64,000 nt of DNA. Origin: Perkinsus olseni. Its lineage: Eukaryota; Perkinsozoa; Perkinsida; Perkinsidae. Made by a program: the position numbers and the translations under genes. Of this stretch, positions 48,195 to 60,207 are shown in pieces. The stretch spans positions 87,537 to 151,536 of the forward strand of contig JABANP010000091.1 of NCBI GenBank assembly GCA_013115135.1, in the 5' to 3' direction. Position 1 is the first letter of the stretch, and the number at the start of each line of letters is the position of its first letter. The notes under the pieces were generated by a model that worked only from the letters and a program-made list of their open reading frames with translations, did not search any database and was not told where the DNA came from.

Positions 48195-50105
48195 TTTCTT
48201 TAAAGAAAGACAGGTCGTGCTCCGCGGCAAGCTAGCCACTCTGGGCCACACCAATCCGGTATTGTGCTACGCGAGCCTCTGGCCGAGGCTAGCAAAGCAT
48301 ACGTGTTGCTGTCGTCGTATCCCGTTGATCCTATCTCGCTCCGATAAGCCGCTACGATGAAGCTAAGCTAGGTCGGTGATGGCACTCAGACAATAAATTA
48401 AAGTTTGGATTCCAGGCGGTATAACTCGGTTGTTGTGTTCTCAATTAGTCGGTGTCTAACAACTGGACCACGGTGAATTCAACGCCACAGGTGCCCGTGC
48501 CTTGATTCCGCCTCCAAGTATGTCTGAGATCGTGCTATGTTGGCACTACGAACGCATGCCGTGTGTGAACGATTTTGAAGGCGTGATTCATTTTCCCACG
48601 ACAACTGGTGCGATCTTGAAAGTTGTCCACGAGCCTCTCGGCTAGAGGCTCTAGCGCTTACAGGTTTCGCCTCTTGTTCTCCCTCATAGTCTCCCCACAT
48701 TCAATAATTTTTCACAGCACTGAGATGATGCTAACTCGAAGAACAATAGAGTTCGAGTAAGGGCGTCTTGCCATCGCAACACCAACATGAACCGGGAGGA
48801 ATACTCTGTCGAGTATCCAGGGCTGCTTTGTATTCATGGGTACATCATGTGTGACACATGCGCCTGAAAACCTAGCTTCCACACTTGTAAGTTACAAGTT
48901 GTAACGAGCAGCAACTCGTGGCCTACCGGATCCATCGATTCTCCCTGCTCACTATTCCCTGATGTGTTCTCAGGTCCAACGGCGTTCCGTTGTGCTGAGA
49001 GAAGGCCGCTGAACGACGGTGGTATGCCTGCTGAAGAGCTTACAAAAGTTCTCTGAGTCGTCCAAAATCGTTTCTTAGCATCCGCATTTATCCCATCGTT
49101 GAAAACGATTTGGCTAGCATTCTTGCTGGGGGGTTTAACGCCCGCTTGGCGATTCCTGGACCATCACGCCTTCAACAGCACGTCTACACGAAAGCAAAGT
49201 TACCTGCTTCTCATAGAAGTCGGGCTATAGGATGTGAGGGGCTTCTGTGCCATGGTGCTATAGCACAGCGGCCTGTCTCGAAACTGAGCCCTGAGGAGCG
49301 CGAGATATGTTTCGTCGAAATGCACATGCTCATTCAAGTTTACACACTTCGAGACAAAAGCCAGAGTAGTCGGAGTGTTAGCTGTTCACCCGTATTCGCT
49401 AGTCTTCCTCGAATCACCATGGATTCTACTGGCACTAGCTGGTCTAGATGCGGTCTTGGCAATCGGGATTTCAGGAGAAACGTGGTTCCGTGTCGTGGTC
49501 GGGCAACGTCTCTCCCGTGCACTGTGCGGTGAGAATGGAACAGCGAGAACTGAAACAAGCAGGGGCCTTGTCTGCTCCCGTATGCTAATCCAATCATCAG
49601 TGAGAATCTTGTATTATCCCGAGTCGGGATCAATGATTGATCAACTGCCCCTAGAACCCCTAGGTGAGGTCTATGCGACTCTCACCTCGTCCATTCATAA
49701 CGATCATCTTGGCTGCACTGGAGACCTTGGACCCTCCCGACGGAAACAGATCGCCGAAAGTAGCCTGAGTCATTCGCGGCATCACTTGCACCTAGCAACG
49801 ACAGCCGTTAGTAGCATCGCTCATGCAGCCCTCTCAGCACGGTACGGGTCGTGTGTCTCCCCTCTTTGTTGGCGCCGAAGATGGGCGTTCTGATTGAAAC
49901 ATATCTTGTGCTGAAAATTCGCTGGAAAGCGACAGGTACCTGGGCGCGCGCGATATTTCTCGAGCGGAGCGATTTGAGAATTGTTTCACATTTTATCAAA
50001 TCTTGATCAGTGACTCATGGGATGATTGTTGGGAAAGAGAAACAGAAATAGGATAGATGGACAGGCATCACTGTCGCCGTTTCCTAAGCAAGATTCTTCT
50101 TTGCC
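48195..50105. other. 1.9-kb stretch without a convincing gene
   Basis: Plus-strand frames at 49110-49532 and 49375-49893 are open. The latter has a hydrophobic run (SPWILLALAGLDAVLAIGI), but neither has a motif or clear splice partners. Hairpins GAGCCTCT-CGGCT-AGAGGCTC (48631-48651) and a similar AGCCTC...GAGGCT (near 48275) are present. Confidence 0.4.
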
Positions 50106-53100
50106 ATGGTCCTTGAGGGTATCAAAGGCCGTGATGTCGGTCACACCAGCAGCAAGAAGATCAGCGGCGGTGCCTTCCAGACGATGGGACTGTCGGACCC
50201 GCTCTTCAAGGCCATTCAGAAGATGGGGTAGTAACGGGTGGTTCAAGGGTTGTGGAGCCGCGAGACGTCAGATACAACCAGCCAACACCGATACAGAGGA
50301 AAGCAATCCCAGTGATTCTCGGCGGTAGTGATGTGGTGGCAATGGCAAGGACGGGAAGTGGAAAGACTGCGGCGTTTGTTATACCAATGGTACTACTGGG
50401 GTCGGTCTGGCAATTGCTGGACGATGCGACTACGAGCATGTGTACTAACTTTGGGGAAAGCTTCTCTGGCCGGAAACAGTGGGTAGCTGCCTGGCAAATG
50501 TATGCTCCCACGTTGGGGACCGGCCTTGTTGGCGCTCAGCTCTCTGGGATAATCACCTCTCTCTGTCTGTCGCTTTCCACTGTCTAGAGCGCGAGTTAGC
50601 GAGATTGAGCTTTTGGCAAAATGAGGGATGTGTGACGATAATGAATGCCGATAGGTACAAACGCTGAAGGGCCATAGTGAGGTCGTTGGAGCAAGAGCTG
50701 TAATTCTATCACCTACGCGAGAGCTGGCCATGCAGACCATCAAGGTTACGAGATTGCTTGGTAATGCAAGTCGCCTTCACGCAGCCTCTCTACTACGGCA
50801 GCGCGAAGGCACGAGAGAGCAGCCAATATTCGTCCGCATACCCGTTTGCTCTCTGAAACTCTAACCTCCGCGTGAAACTTTGCATCCAAAAATTCCACCG
50901 TCTCCTCAGCGAAGTTCACGGACCTCCGGCTGTGTTTGATCGTCGGCGGCCACAGCATGGAGTCGCAGTTTGACAGGCTGTCCAGCAATCCTGATGTCCT
51001 CATTTGTACGCCCGGGCGACTGGTAGTAGAGGGAAGGAGCACAAGGCTCAGTCTGAATTCACACGTGTTGTAATGCGCTTGCCCATGCACTCACTGGTCG
51101 ATGAGTGCGTGCTTATCCCTTCCGGATGGACTGGCTGATCACGGAACATGCGTTGCCGTGGTGCCGACAGGTTCATCACATGGTGGAAGCGGACTTGTCA
51201 CTGCAGCGAGTGCAGTACCTTGTATTCGACGAGGCGGACAGGCTATTCGAGATGGGATTTTCTGAGGATATGCAAAGTACTATGGAATCCATACTTGACT
51301 ATGAGTCTCCCGATGCACCGATAGGGTGGATAAATCGGGATACCACACGCTAGTTTTCCTCTTCTGGTCCATGGTAGTGTGCATTCTATCGCGTGTCGTG
51401 TGTTCAGCCATCCTCAAGGCTACCCCTCCTTCGCGGCAGTGCCTCTTGTTCTCGGCCACCCTTCCTAGCCAGCTCACGCAGTTCAGTCGGGCTGGTCTGC
51501 GTTCTGATTCGACTGAGTTTATTCGTCTTGATGTAAGAAGCTGTGACTGGGCCCTTTTTTGTATGGAAATGCGCGCGTCCTCAGGTGGAGCACACGATAT
51601 CCGACACGCTTGATCTGTGGTTCCTGTACACTACTGCGGACTCCAAACCCGCAGCACTAGTATCCTTATTACGCAAGTAGGCCGTCACGCGATGCTGCAG
51701 GCACCTCTGATCTGAACACTGCAGGCTCCAGTCAAGGGGAAACGCCAACGCTGATGAGTCTACCGCCGTTGTAGCAACTGGAAAGGCCGGCAAGAGCGGA
51801 AAGAAGAACCGGTCCCCTAAGACTATCGTAGGCTGTCTTGCTCGATCAAACTTATCCCAACTTCTCTTCTCATCAAAACGTCTAGGTTTTCGTGGCGACC
51901 CGTCACAACGTCGAGTTCTTCGCATCGCTGCTCACCCAAGTCGGCATCACCAATGCTCCCATCTATGGCTCGATGGACCAGACTCAGAGGACGTCAAGTC
52001 TGTCCAAGTTCCGATCGGGAAAGGCATCGGTAGACACGGAGCCTCTTCTCATCACAACCGGTGTATGATGATCTCTTAGGTACTGCTTGTGACGGATGTT
52101 GCCGCCAGAGGGATTGATATTCCGCAATTGGACTATGTCATCAACTATGACTTCCCATCGAGCTCGAAGCTTTTCGTACACAGATGTGGAAGTAGGCAGC
52201 CATCTGTGATGGGCCAGCTTCACCGGAAGTACCGTCTTTCAGGGACTGCTAGAGCTGGTGCCAAGGGGTTGTGCGCGTCCCTGGTCACTCACGACGACAT
52301 GCCCTACACAGTGGAGCTCATGCTTTTCCTGGGTCGGTTGGCTACTCATTGGCCTCCTCTTGACAACCGCTGACCTTGAAAACTGCACTGGCATGCGCGA
52401 TTGGATTCCCGCTGCATCTCTGATGGGCGTCCTTCTGGTGGCGATGTTGATGTATGATGCCGTCTGTGTGGTAGGTCGGAAGCTCGGGTTACAGCCCCTG
52501 GGCAGCGATCATCCCTTCCCTGCCGAAGGAGAGACAGAGGGTGAGGAGACAGATGCTAGGAAGCTCTGCGTCATCGGTGGTATCCCGAGTGTGCAGGAAG
52601 AGGTTGAAACGGTGAGCATTAGAAGGTCGGAGGTTCAATTCTTTGTCACGGCACTTTTGGACAGGTCCGGAGACTTGTATCGGGAGATGCTGAGTTGGCT
52701 TCCTTGCAGAGGTCAATGATGAGTGCCTATCACCTTTATTATAAGACTCGTCCTGCAGCCTCCAAAGAGAGTGTAACTTGTCGCTGCTGTATGGCTTGGG
52801 TAATGTGGTTTGATCTTCTCATCAGGTTCGCCGATCGAAGTGGATACTCAGGGCCGAGGCAGGAGGGCCTCAGAGGCTCTTGGACACGCCGCATCCTGCT
52901 TTCAGAACGAAGGCAGATCTAGGTAGTACCTTTGAAAGGCAGCACGCTTTGACATGATGATCGGAGTTAGGCTCCCAGAGTGTGGAGGACGTTAAAGAGA
53001 AGCTCGACATGATTGCGCAGCTCCGTAAGTTGCCTTTCATTCGGCGATACATCCCTACCTCACTTGAACTCTGGGTCTTTCAAACGTTCGCTTGACCTTG

Positions 53101-54996
53101 TTACTGGGCCTCTAAGGCCTCTACTATTTAGCTGAATAGTGTCTCCTATTGGTCGAACGAGGTTCAAATCTAGCCGCCCAGCTATTGCTATATCTGATAA
53201 TCGTCAGGATCGTTCCGTCCTTCTCAACAGCCGAAGACAGCAGGCGCTACGACTGTCATCAAACCGGAGACGATGGCTGAGATTTCCCAGCACGTGGTAA
53301 GCCCGTTTTCGTGCTAGGCCTTCGCCATGGCCCTTGTGCCAGGTGGCACCGAGACAACTACGTCACGACTTGAAGAGGATGTCCCGGGCGAAGCAGCAGC
53401 AAGAACAGCAGCTCGAAGAAGAGGAAGAGAGCGAAATCGAGGACGCTGAGTCTGAGGAAGTAGTCAGACTACGCGTGAATCTGGATAAAATTTCATACAC
53501 AGGTGGCACCGGTTCAAGTTGGTCAAAAGAGGCCTCTGACTCCTCCTCAGCAAGCCAATAAACAGACTCACCGGTTGAGCAAGAGAGCGAGAAAGAAGCT
53601 CGAGAAGAATGGTAGATAGGGCGGGGTAGTCGGCCCATCTCATACGGACCGAGTTAGGTGGCTTGCCGCAGCCGAGCGAGGAGCTTGGCGGGAAGAAGAA
53701 ATCCAATTACCACTTCGAGGATGGCGTCAGTGTGTTCAATCAGACGACGTGTCGTTCCAGTGATTTCTATCTCGGTAAGCTAACTGCCTCTTAACCTGTT
53801 TTTGCCAATCACTTCTCTAAGGCTCCGTCGATGCCGACCCTGAATCCATCGAGGCTAAGGAGAGGGAGAAGCAGCTCGATATCGAGAGTGCGCAGTTGGA
53901 TCTAGTGCCTGATGACCGGGAGTCCATGACTAAGGCTAAGAGCGTTATGCGGTGGGATGCTAGAAAGAAGAAGTGAGTCCTTCAGGTCTGGGCTTATAGG
54001 GTTCGACTTCTGATGCAGCTTTCGACTTGCTGTTGAAAAAGTTCATTGCCAGGTATCTGCCAGTTATGGTCGCAGGTGATGGTGGAGCCCCACTGGCACC
54101 CCGCAAGAGACGCAATGAAGCCGGCAAGGTACGGTGGACAAGCACGATAGACTGCTCGCTTTGACCATGATGGGGGCTATTCGATTTTGGTATCCCGTCT
54201 TTTCCTTATTTCAGGTGGTTAGTGGTGAGATGGAGAAGAGCGACATCTACTCGAAGTGGTTGAAGTCGAGCCACAAGAGGATTCAAAAGGTTGGCGAGCT
54301 AGAGGACAAGCAGGTGCGTGCTTCTTTGGGGTTGTAGACCTTGGGACATCGTTAGTGTCAGAATACGGCATTCACCGCACCGAAGAAGGCCATCACTATC
54401 GAGAGTGACCACGAGGATGGGGGAGAGGATCGATCCGGCACGGCCGGCGGAGCGAGAACTGTGAAGGAGTTCCACGGCGAAGTCCAGAAGGAGTACTTGT
54501 CATTTTTTTTCTCCTTTCCTGGGGAGCTCTCGTCATTGATAGATTCCTCACAAACAAGCAGAAGCGGCATCTCGCGAAGCAGGATAGAGTGATGAATCGC
54601 GTCGGAGTCACCTCGAGAGGCGATAACGCTAAGGATGAGCTCCTGCAGGCCAACCAGTGAGCACACCTGGGATCATAGGTCTTGCCAATGACTTAATATT
54701 CAGGATTGCTAAGAATCGTAAGAAGAAGACTATGACTAAAATCATGCAGGACCCCAGGAGAAGGAAGGCTTTCGCAGCAAAGAGCAAGGTAAGTATTCGA
54801 GCGTCCGGGGAGTAGGAATCATTCTTCATCCGTTGCCAGGCCGCCTTCCGGGCGAAGCAGGCTGAAAAGTTCGCGCAGCGCGGTGCTCCGAGGAGATCAT
54901 TCGCCATCGGAGGCGACACTGGTGAGCATGCGACGGTCCATTTATCTCGGCTAAGGGTCGTTATTCTCAGAAAAGAAGGGTCGACACAGACGATGA
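50106..54996 (+). CDS. DDX54: DEAD-box RNA helicase DDX54/Dbp10 (ribosome biogenesis)
   Basis: Dbp10/DDX54 is a nucleolar ATP-dependent RNA helicase for large-subunit rRNA maturation. ATG at 50106. Exons give the Q-motif region ([32 protein letters not shown]), motif I ARTGSGKT (about 50348-50371), Ia [10 protein letters not shown] (about 50708-50737), TPGRL (about 51010), II DEAD (about 51229-51240), III SAT (about 51453-51461), the [20 protein letters not shown] junction, [28 protein letters not shown] (about 52090-52127) and VI HRCGRTARAG across an intron (52187/52246). The Dbp10-type C-terminus follows: [16 protein letters not shown] (about 54236-54283), [27 protein letters not shown], ending in a basic KKGRHRR at TGA 54994-54996. 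An acidic Glu/Ser linker lies at about 53380-53570. There are about 18 introns, and no helicase motif is missing. Confidence 0.93.
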
Positions 54997-55178
54997 TGAT
55001 GCTGGGCTTCTCCGTCCGTCGGCCGCTTACCAATGTCGATTACTCTACTGTATACTGCACCACTGGCACTCTGGAGCCACTTCACGTCAATACGTTTCTC
55101 ACTAATTCTGATGTTGATTTGCCGAGTACGGATCGGTCATCATGAAACCACAACAGACTCGTTAGAAGGTTGTTTTCG

Positions 55179-57417
55179 ATGAACTCAGAAGGGGCCGACA
55201 AGCCCTCTACTGCTGATGGACGCCCTCATGAGGTCTTGGATTGGTTGGCCCTAGATATCGGAGGAACCCTTGCTAAAGTCGCTTGCGTTGAAGAGAAGGT
55301 TCCAGGTAAGCTGAGCGGTGAAATTGTCTGACACGCCGGAGCCTCCGCGTTACGATGCAAACTGGGAAATCGTGATCTCTTCTGCTCACTGGTTCGGGTT
55401 TCTACTCTTGCTTTCTCAGTGGACCGTGTGAAAGAAGCGGGTCTATCAGTGAGCCGAGATGAGAGGTCATTGAAGACATCTAGCGGGGATTCTCTCGCCT
55501 TCTTCCTGTTCTCCAGTCGGGAGGGCCAGCTGAGCTCAGCGGTAAGTTCCCTTCCCCGCCAGTCCTCGACCGTTCGTCTGTAGATGGCCTTCCTCAAAAT
55601 CCTAGTGTTAGAGTATTACCCGCTGGGCACACTACCAAGGCCAACAATACGAGCTACCGGTGAGCCTCCCTTCGGCACTCTGACGAGTACGACTTCGTCT
55701 CGCTCTCTAGGTGGCGGTGCGGTGAAGTTTGCGTCTGTGATACGCAAACAGCTCGACGCTGACATCGTTAAGGTGGACGAGATGGACAGTCTTGTGAGGT
55801 CTGTCTTCTTTCTTCCTCCTTCGACGATGACTCCCGTCCTTTTAGCGGCCTATCCCTCCTTCTGAACACTGATGGTTCGCTATTCCAATATAATATCAAA
55901 CACAAACGGCGGCAAGTGATAGACACCAGTGCCATGCAGGGCGTCGAGGGACGAGGCTTTTTCCCTTTCTTACTCTGCAATATAGGTAGGCGACCTTGCA
56001 GCCTTTGAGGCGGGACTTCGTCAGTAGACCCTTCTCAGGTTCGGGTGTATCGATACTGAAGGTGGAGGGGCCTGGTAAATATAAGCGAGTGTCAGGGACA
56101 TCAGTCGGTGGTGGCACGGTAAGTGGTAAGCGGAGCGTTGTTGGATATACCTTCAACTTTGTCATACAACTCTAGAACCAAGACATTATTAAAAATAGAG
56201 GATCTATTTTCACCGCTCACGTACTCGAAAATTCTGTTCGGCAACGCGTATCGGCTAGACTTCCTTAGAGCGAAACCTCGCTCCGCCATGCATCCTGCTT
56301 GCTCTAGTCTGCTCATAGGTGCTCGGCCTCGGCTCGCTTATGTTCGACGCTGAAAGCTTCGAGGAAATCATCGAATTGAGCCGGTGAGCTGCTGCTGTAA
56401 CGCCACGTCCATCCATGCTTCTTTTCTCAGCTGGGGAGATGCCCGTCGCGCCGATCTATCGGTGGGGGACCTTATGGGTACTCAACCGGGCCCCGAGCAT
56501 GGCATGTGGTCTGACGATACCCTAGCGAGCTCCATGGGCAAGCTCTTCGTCACAGACTGTCCCGAGGCAGACGCGGCAGAGGAGGACGGGCCTGCAGGTG
56601 GAATCGCATCTTCGTCGATTCATGATAAATTCCTGCCTCTCAGGGAACTTCTGTGCTGGATTCAGCGGTTACCGAGCGGGAGAGGCTCGGCACTCCCGGC
56701 CTGCACGAGAAGACCTCGCGCAGTCGCTGATTCAGATGGTGTCCTACAACATCGGCTATATATCATATCTTGTTGCCAAGATTAACAAGTGCAGGACGAT
56801 TTTTTGCAGTGGTGGGATGGTCCTCACATCTTCGCTTGCGTGTGAATCGATCCATGTCAGGTAAATATGTTAACAAACACGAACCGACTATGGCGAGTAT
56901 CAGGTGAGGGCATTGGTCGCACCGGAAAGGCATTAGTCTCGGCTGCCTGATCAGCTACGCAGTCGAATGGTATCAGCAATGGGGCCAACCTGACCAGCAG
57001 AATCTACAGACGGATCACATAAGGCCTTCCGGTGAGCAGCCAGGCTTCAACGTTCCCGATAGTGCAACTCTCCTGATTCCTAGTTGACGTCGAAGCAGCT
57101 GGAGACGAGCGAGCCGACGCCGCATCACTGGGGCTGCCTATAACCGCGCGTATGCATGATACAAGTGAGTGGTGAGGGTGCCGGTCATGCTTGCATCGAG
57201 AGTGAAGGGTGATGGGCAATCTTTGCCGACATGATTTGCCACCAAACTGATGACGATCACTGAGGCTCGTTCTCTGACTTCAGCGCCAACGCCAGCCCTT
57301 CCCCCGTCATCCGTCGGCCTTGGAGACCCTGTTGAAGTCCTCTTCCTCCAGCATGAGGGCTACGTTGGAGCCATCGGCGCCCTGATTGCTGACCTGAACA
57401 AGACCTCTCGTGTCTGA
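55179..57417 (+). CDS. PANK: Pantothenate kinase (type II, eukaryotic)
   Basis: It phosphorylates pantothenate, the first step of coenzyme A synthesis. ATG at 55179. The N-terminal phosphate-binding motif is ALDIGGTLAKVACVE (about 55250-55294), followed by GGAVKFASVIRKQLD (about 55720-55760), GLSLLLNTDGSLFQY, NIGSGVSILKVEG (across an intron near 55985-56038), SGTSVGGGT (about 56093-56119), LSVGDLMGT and IASSSIHDKF. Then come EDLAQSLIQMVSYNIG (about 56710-56757) with YLVAKINKCRTIFF, and the end VLFLQHEGYVGAIGALIADL, stop 57415-57417. Order and length match eukaryotic PanK. The intergenic gap to DDX54 is only about 180 bases in the same orientation. Exact exon edges near 56800-57300 were not all resolved. 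Confidence 0.9.
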
Positions 57418-57759
57418 CGAGTGTCCAATCTTAAGACTGGGAAGCCACCGTTTCGTTTGTGTTTCTGCCCGATTGTGGTCGTTAACCCTTTTTGTCATCA
57501 AAAGCGAGGCTAACACCTGCTTGTTCCTTGCGTTAGATTGCTGTACAGTATGTGTATCCTTCACTTCCACCTGCGTAGTGTTGTACTCAGAGGGGAATCC
57601 GCAATAGTAGTAGGAAGAAGATCGCTGGCTGAGGGCGCTATATGATAGTCCTCGAGCTCCGTTGTGAGCGACACATGCATATGTCCTACGATCAATCAGT
57701 CTGGTGTGGCAGCGACTGAAACTACGCAGTTCTCACAGCTCGATGAATTTCCTCTGAAG

Positions 57760-59947
57760 ATGCCCCTAAGAGTAAGGCCAGCAAACCTCATCCTCAAGCT
57801 GCTGCGCCAGTCCCTCAGCATGCCTACGCAAGTCGTCGATATTCCCCCTAGCGACCGAAGCCGTCCACGCCGCACTCCGGCCAGGGACTCCCCCTGGGGT
57901 GTTTACACAGCTGGTGACGCTAGGTATGCGGCTCGGTGCACCGAAGACAGTCGCTGCCGTCGCCTTGGACCGGCTGCCCAGCTCCCTATCGTTTAGGGAC
58001 CAGGCTGAACTCATTCGACAACTCATGCTGGGTGAGTTGCGACCTCATGTTGAAAGAATCCTTTGCCGTGCGGCCGAGTGTGTATCCAAGGAGGATGCGC
58101 CCAAGGACATCCTATGCGTTCTCTCTGCACTAGTGAAGACCAACGGCGAAAGAGTTGATGACTTTTTACGCCTCCTTATTGAGCGGGAGGTCCTCCTTGA
58201 GTGGGAGGTGCCTGCGTTGTGCAAGCTAATTGTCCTGTCTGGGCCTCGAGTGTGAGTGGCTCGTTCACCTCCAGCTGAAGTGGGGACGGTCCTCTTCTGC
58301 AGGCACACTCGAACCATCGCTGAGCTGCTTATTGTGGTCTACCTCGACAAGACCCCTCCGGCGGCCCAGCAGGAAACGCTGGGACGGGTTCTTCGAACCT
58401 TGGCTGAAATCAAGTCCCTCGGAGGTGGCTCTATACTACTGCTGACGGTTCCTTCGCCATCTCCCCTTCTCGCAGTTATGTCGATAGCGAGAGTCGACGA
58501 GGTCCTTATGAAGTTCGCAATGGTAACGAGCTCATGGTCCTCTTCGAGGGGGTTCAAGACTAGCGTGGCGGAACTCATGAACCTGGCGGGGGCGGCGCAT
58601 GCCTTCGCCACTCTCGCCCCTTCCAATCTGCTCGAGTGGAGAGCTCCTCAGGTGGGCTCACGTCTCCTCAGCGTACGAGGATGTTACTCTGTCACCTCCA
58701 CAGGTCGCCGATGTTCTTGGTGAGGTACTATGTTCAAGTATATCGGAATGGCCAACTTCTCGAAGCTTGGCGATGCTACTGTGGTCTATCTCGCGGCTGG
58801 CTGCGCTAACAGCGACTAACCCTATGAGCCCCGACAAGGCCGAGAAGATTCTCTCACACCTGGCCGCGGACTCGTCGGCCACGTCTGGGGATATCGTTGT
58901 TGCCGTATGGTCGCTCGCAAGAACTGTCGGGAGCTTCAGTGCCTTCGTCGGTGAACTACAGGCGCTCTTGGATCGGGTCGAAGCTGCTGACCTGCCGAAG
59001 TTCTCTTGGGCTCTATGCGTTGGCTTCGGCTCTCGAGAGACCCTACACGGTGAAGGGCAGCCGATTGTACAGCGCTGCGTGGACCGCTACCGTACCGAAC
59101 AACAGGAGGCACTCGGCCCTGGCGTGGACCTCGGTGACGACCTTGCACTGGATGCTCCGCTGGCTGACCGCGACCTTTCCGACGCGGTGATGCTGTGGGA
59201 TAGCGCATCTCTCGCTGGTATCTCCGAACCGTGCATGCCACACGAGCCTATAGTAACCGAATTAATTGCAAATTTAGACACTCATTATCCAAAGGGAAAG
59301 GAACCCACTTTCGCGGTGGGGCACGTGGGTCCGGTCACTACTGGCATGCTGTTGGAGTCACTGGGAATTCATCATGCTCCCTATGTGCCGCGGTATATCG
59401 AACGATTGGACCGAGGGTTCAGGCAACCCATTGCCAAGTTTATCACGTGCGAGGTGGAGCTGTCCGTCGATAATGAAGCAACGAGGGCGTTCGTCGTCAG
59501 GGGTGGATCTCAGAGGATGTATAATGTTGACGGCACAAGTGGCGGTGTTGACGACTCTGCTGGGCAGCTCGCTGATGCTTCAACTGGAGCATGCGGAGAG
59601 CCCTTCACAGGGTTGTACGTGATGAACGATCGATCGTCTCACGCGGAGATATCGGCACTCAATGGTGTTGCTAATTTGCTGTCCAGCGATAGTGTTGGAT
59701 CGCTCCACTTGCATGTATCACATTTCCCCTGTCTTTCCTGTATTTATGCAATGCAGCAATTCCGGCGAGCGTTCTCGAAGATCCAGGTCAGCCACTTCAC
59801 AGTACTCCAGATTCCGGTCCCATTGGTCCCCCTCCACAGGTACGCGTTTCTTACGAGTGGTGGACGCCGGGGTGCGGACCAGTCGTGAAGAAAGTCGATC
59901 GGCACCGTGACAACCTCGAGGGGGACAGTTTCAGGAAACCAGTCTAG
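57760..59947 (+). CDS. Helical-repeat protein fused to a cytidine-deaminase-like domain; mitochondrial-type leader
   Basis: ATG at 57760 gives a near-ideal mitochondrial presequence (MPLRVRPANLILKLLRQSL). OPR/FASTK-like Leu-rich helices follow: VFTQLVTLGMRLGAPKTVAA (about 57899), DILCVLSALVKTNGERVDDF (about 58106), TIAELLIVVYLDK, and SGDIVVAVWSLARTVGSFSA (about 58885). Introns include about 58252-58299 (GTGAGT donor), about 58651-58704 and about 59789-59840. The C-terminal domain has the zinc-deaminase signature HAE (59640-59648), 26 residues, then PCLSC (about 59727-59741), the spacing of AID/APOBEC-type cytidine deaminases, and ends VSYEWWTPGCGPVVKK...FRKPV, stop 59945-59947. Between the leader and the repeats (57815-57860) the frame moves +1 and no fitting intron was found, so the 5' end is uncertain. 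An editing role is inferred; the deaminase signature is seen directly. Confidence 0.7.
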
Positions 59948-60207
59948 TTTCAGATTTCAATGCTGCTTGAGTGCGAGTTTGTGGTTGACGGGGTTACCCC
60001 GTCGGGGTCTATTTCCCGTTCGCAGGTCATTCGGCGAGTCCGGATGAATATCGCAAAGGACCGAGTTCGCAGCAAGTCTGTACTCGGAATATAACAACGG
60101 GAATGGCATACCAGAGCCGATGCCCTCGGTATATGGCTCAGCAGTCCGGAAGATATGATCTGTGCATTTCCGTTCCGGTACTTTGTAACTCAACAACTTC
60201 CTTATTG
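59948..60207. other. Short spacer between convergent genes
   Basis: 260 bases between the deaminase-fusion stop and the FCP1 stop; presumably two 3' UTRs. Nothing specific is seen. Confidence 0.5.

Noticed and set aside
52600..52650. Possible tRNA (GAAGGTCGGAGGTTCAATTC)
   Set aside because: Only the variable-loop and T-arm half is present, inside the DDX54 gene; no D arm or acceptor pairing. Kept only as a B-box-like hit.
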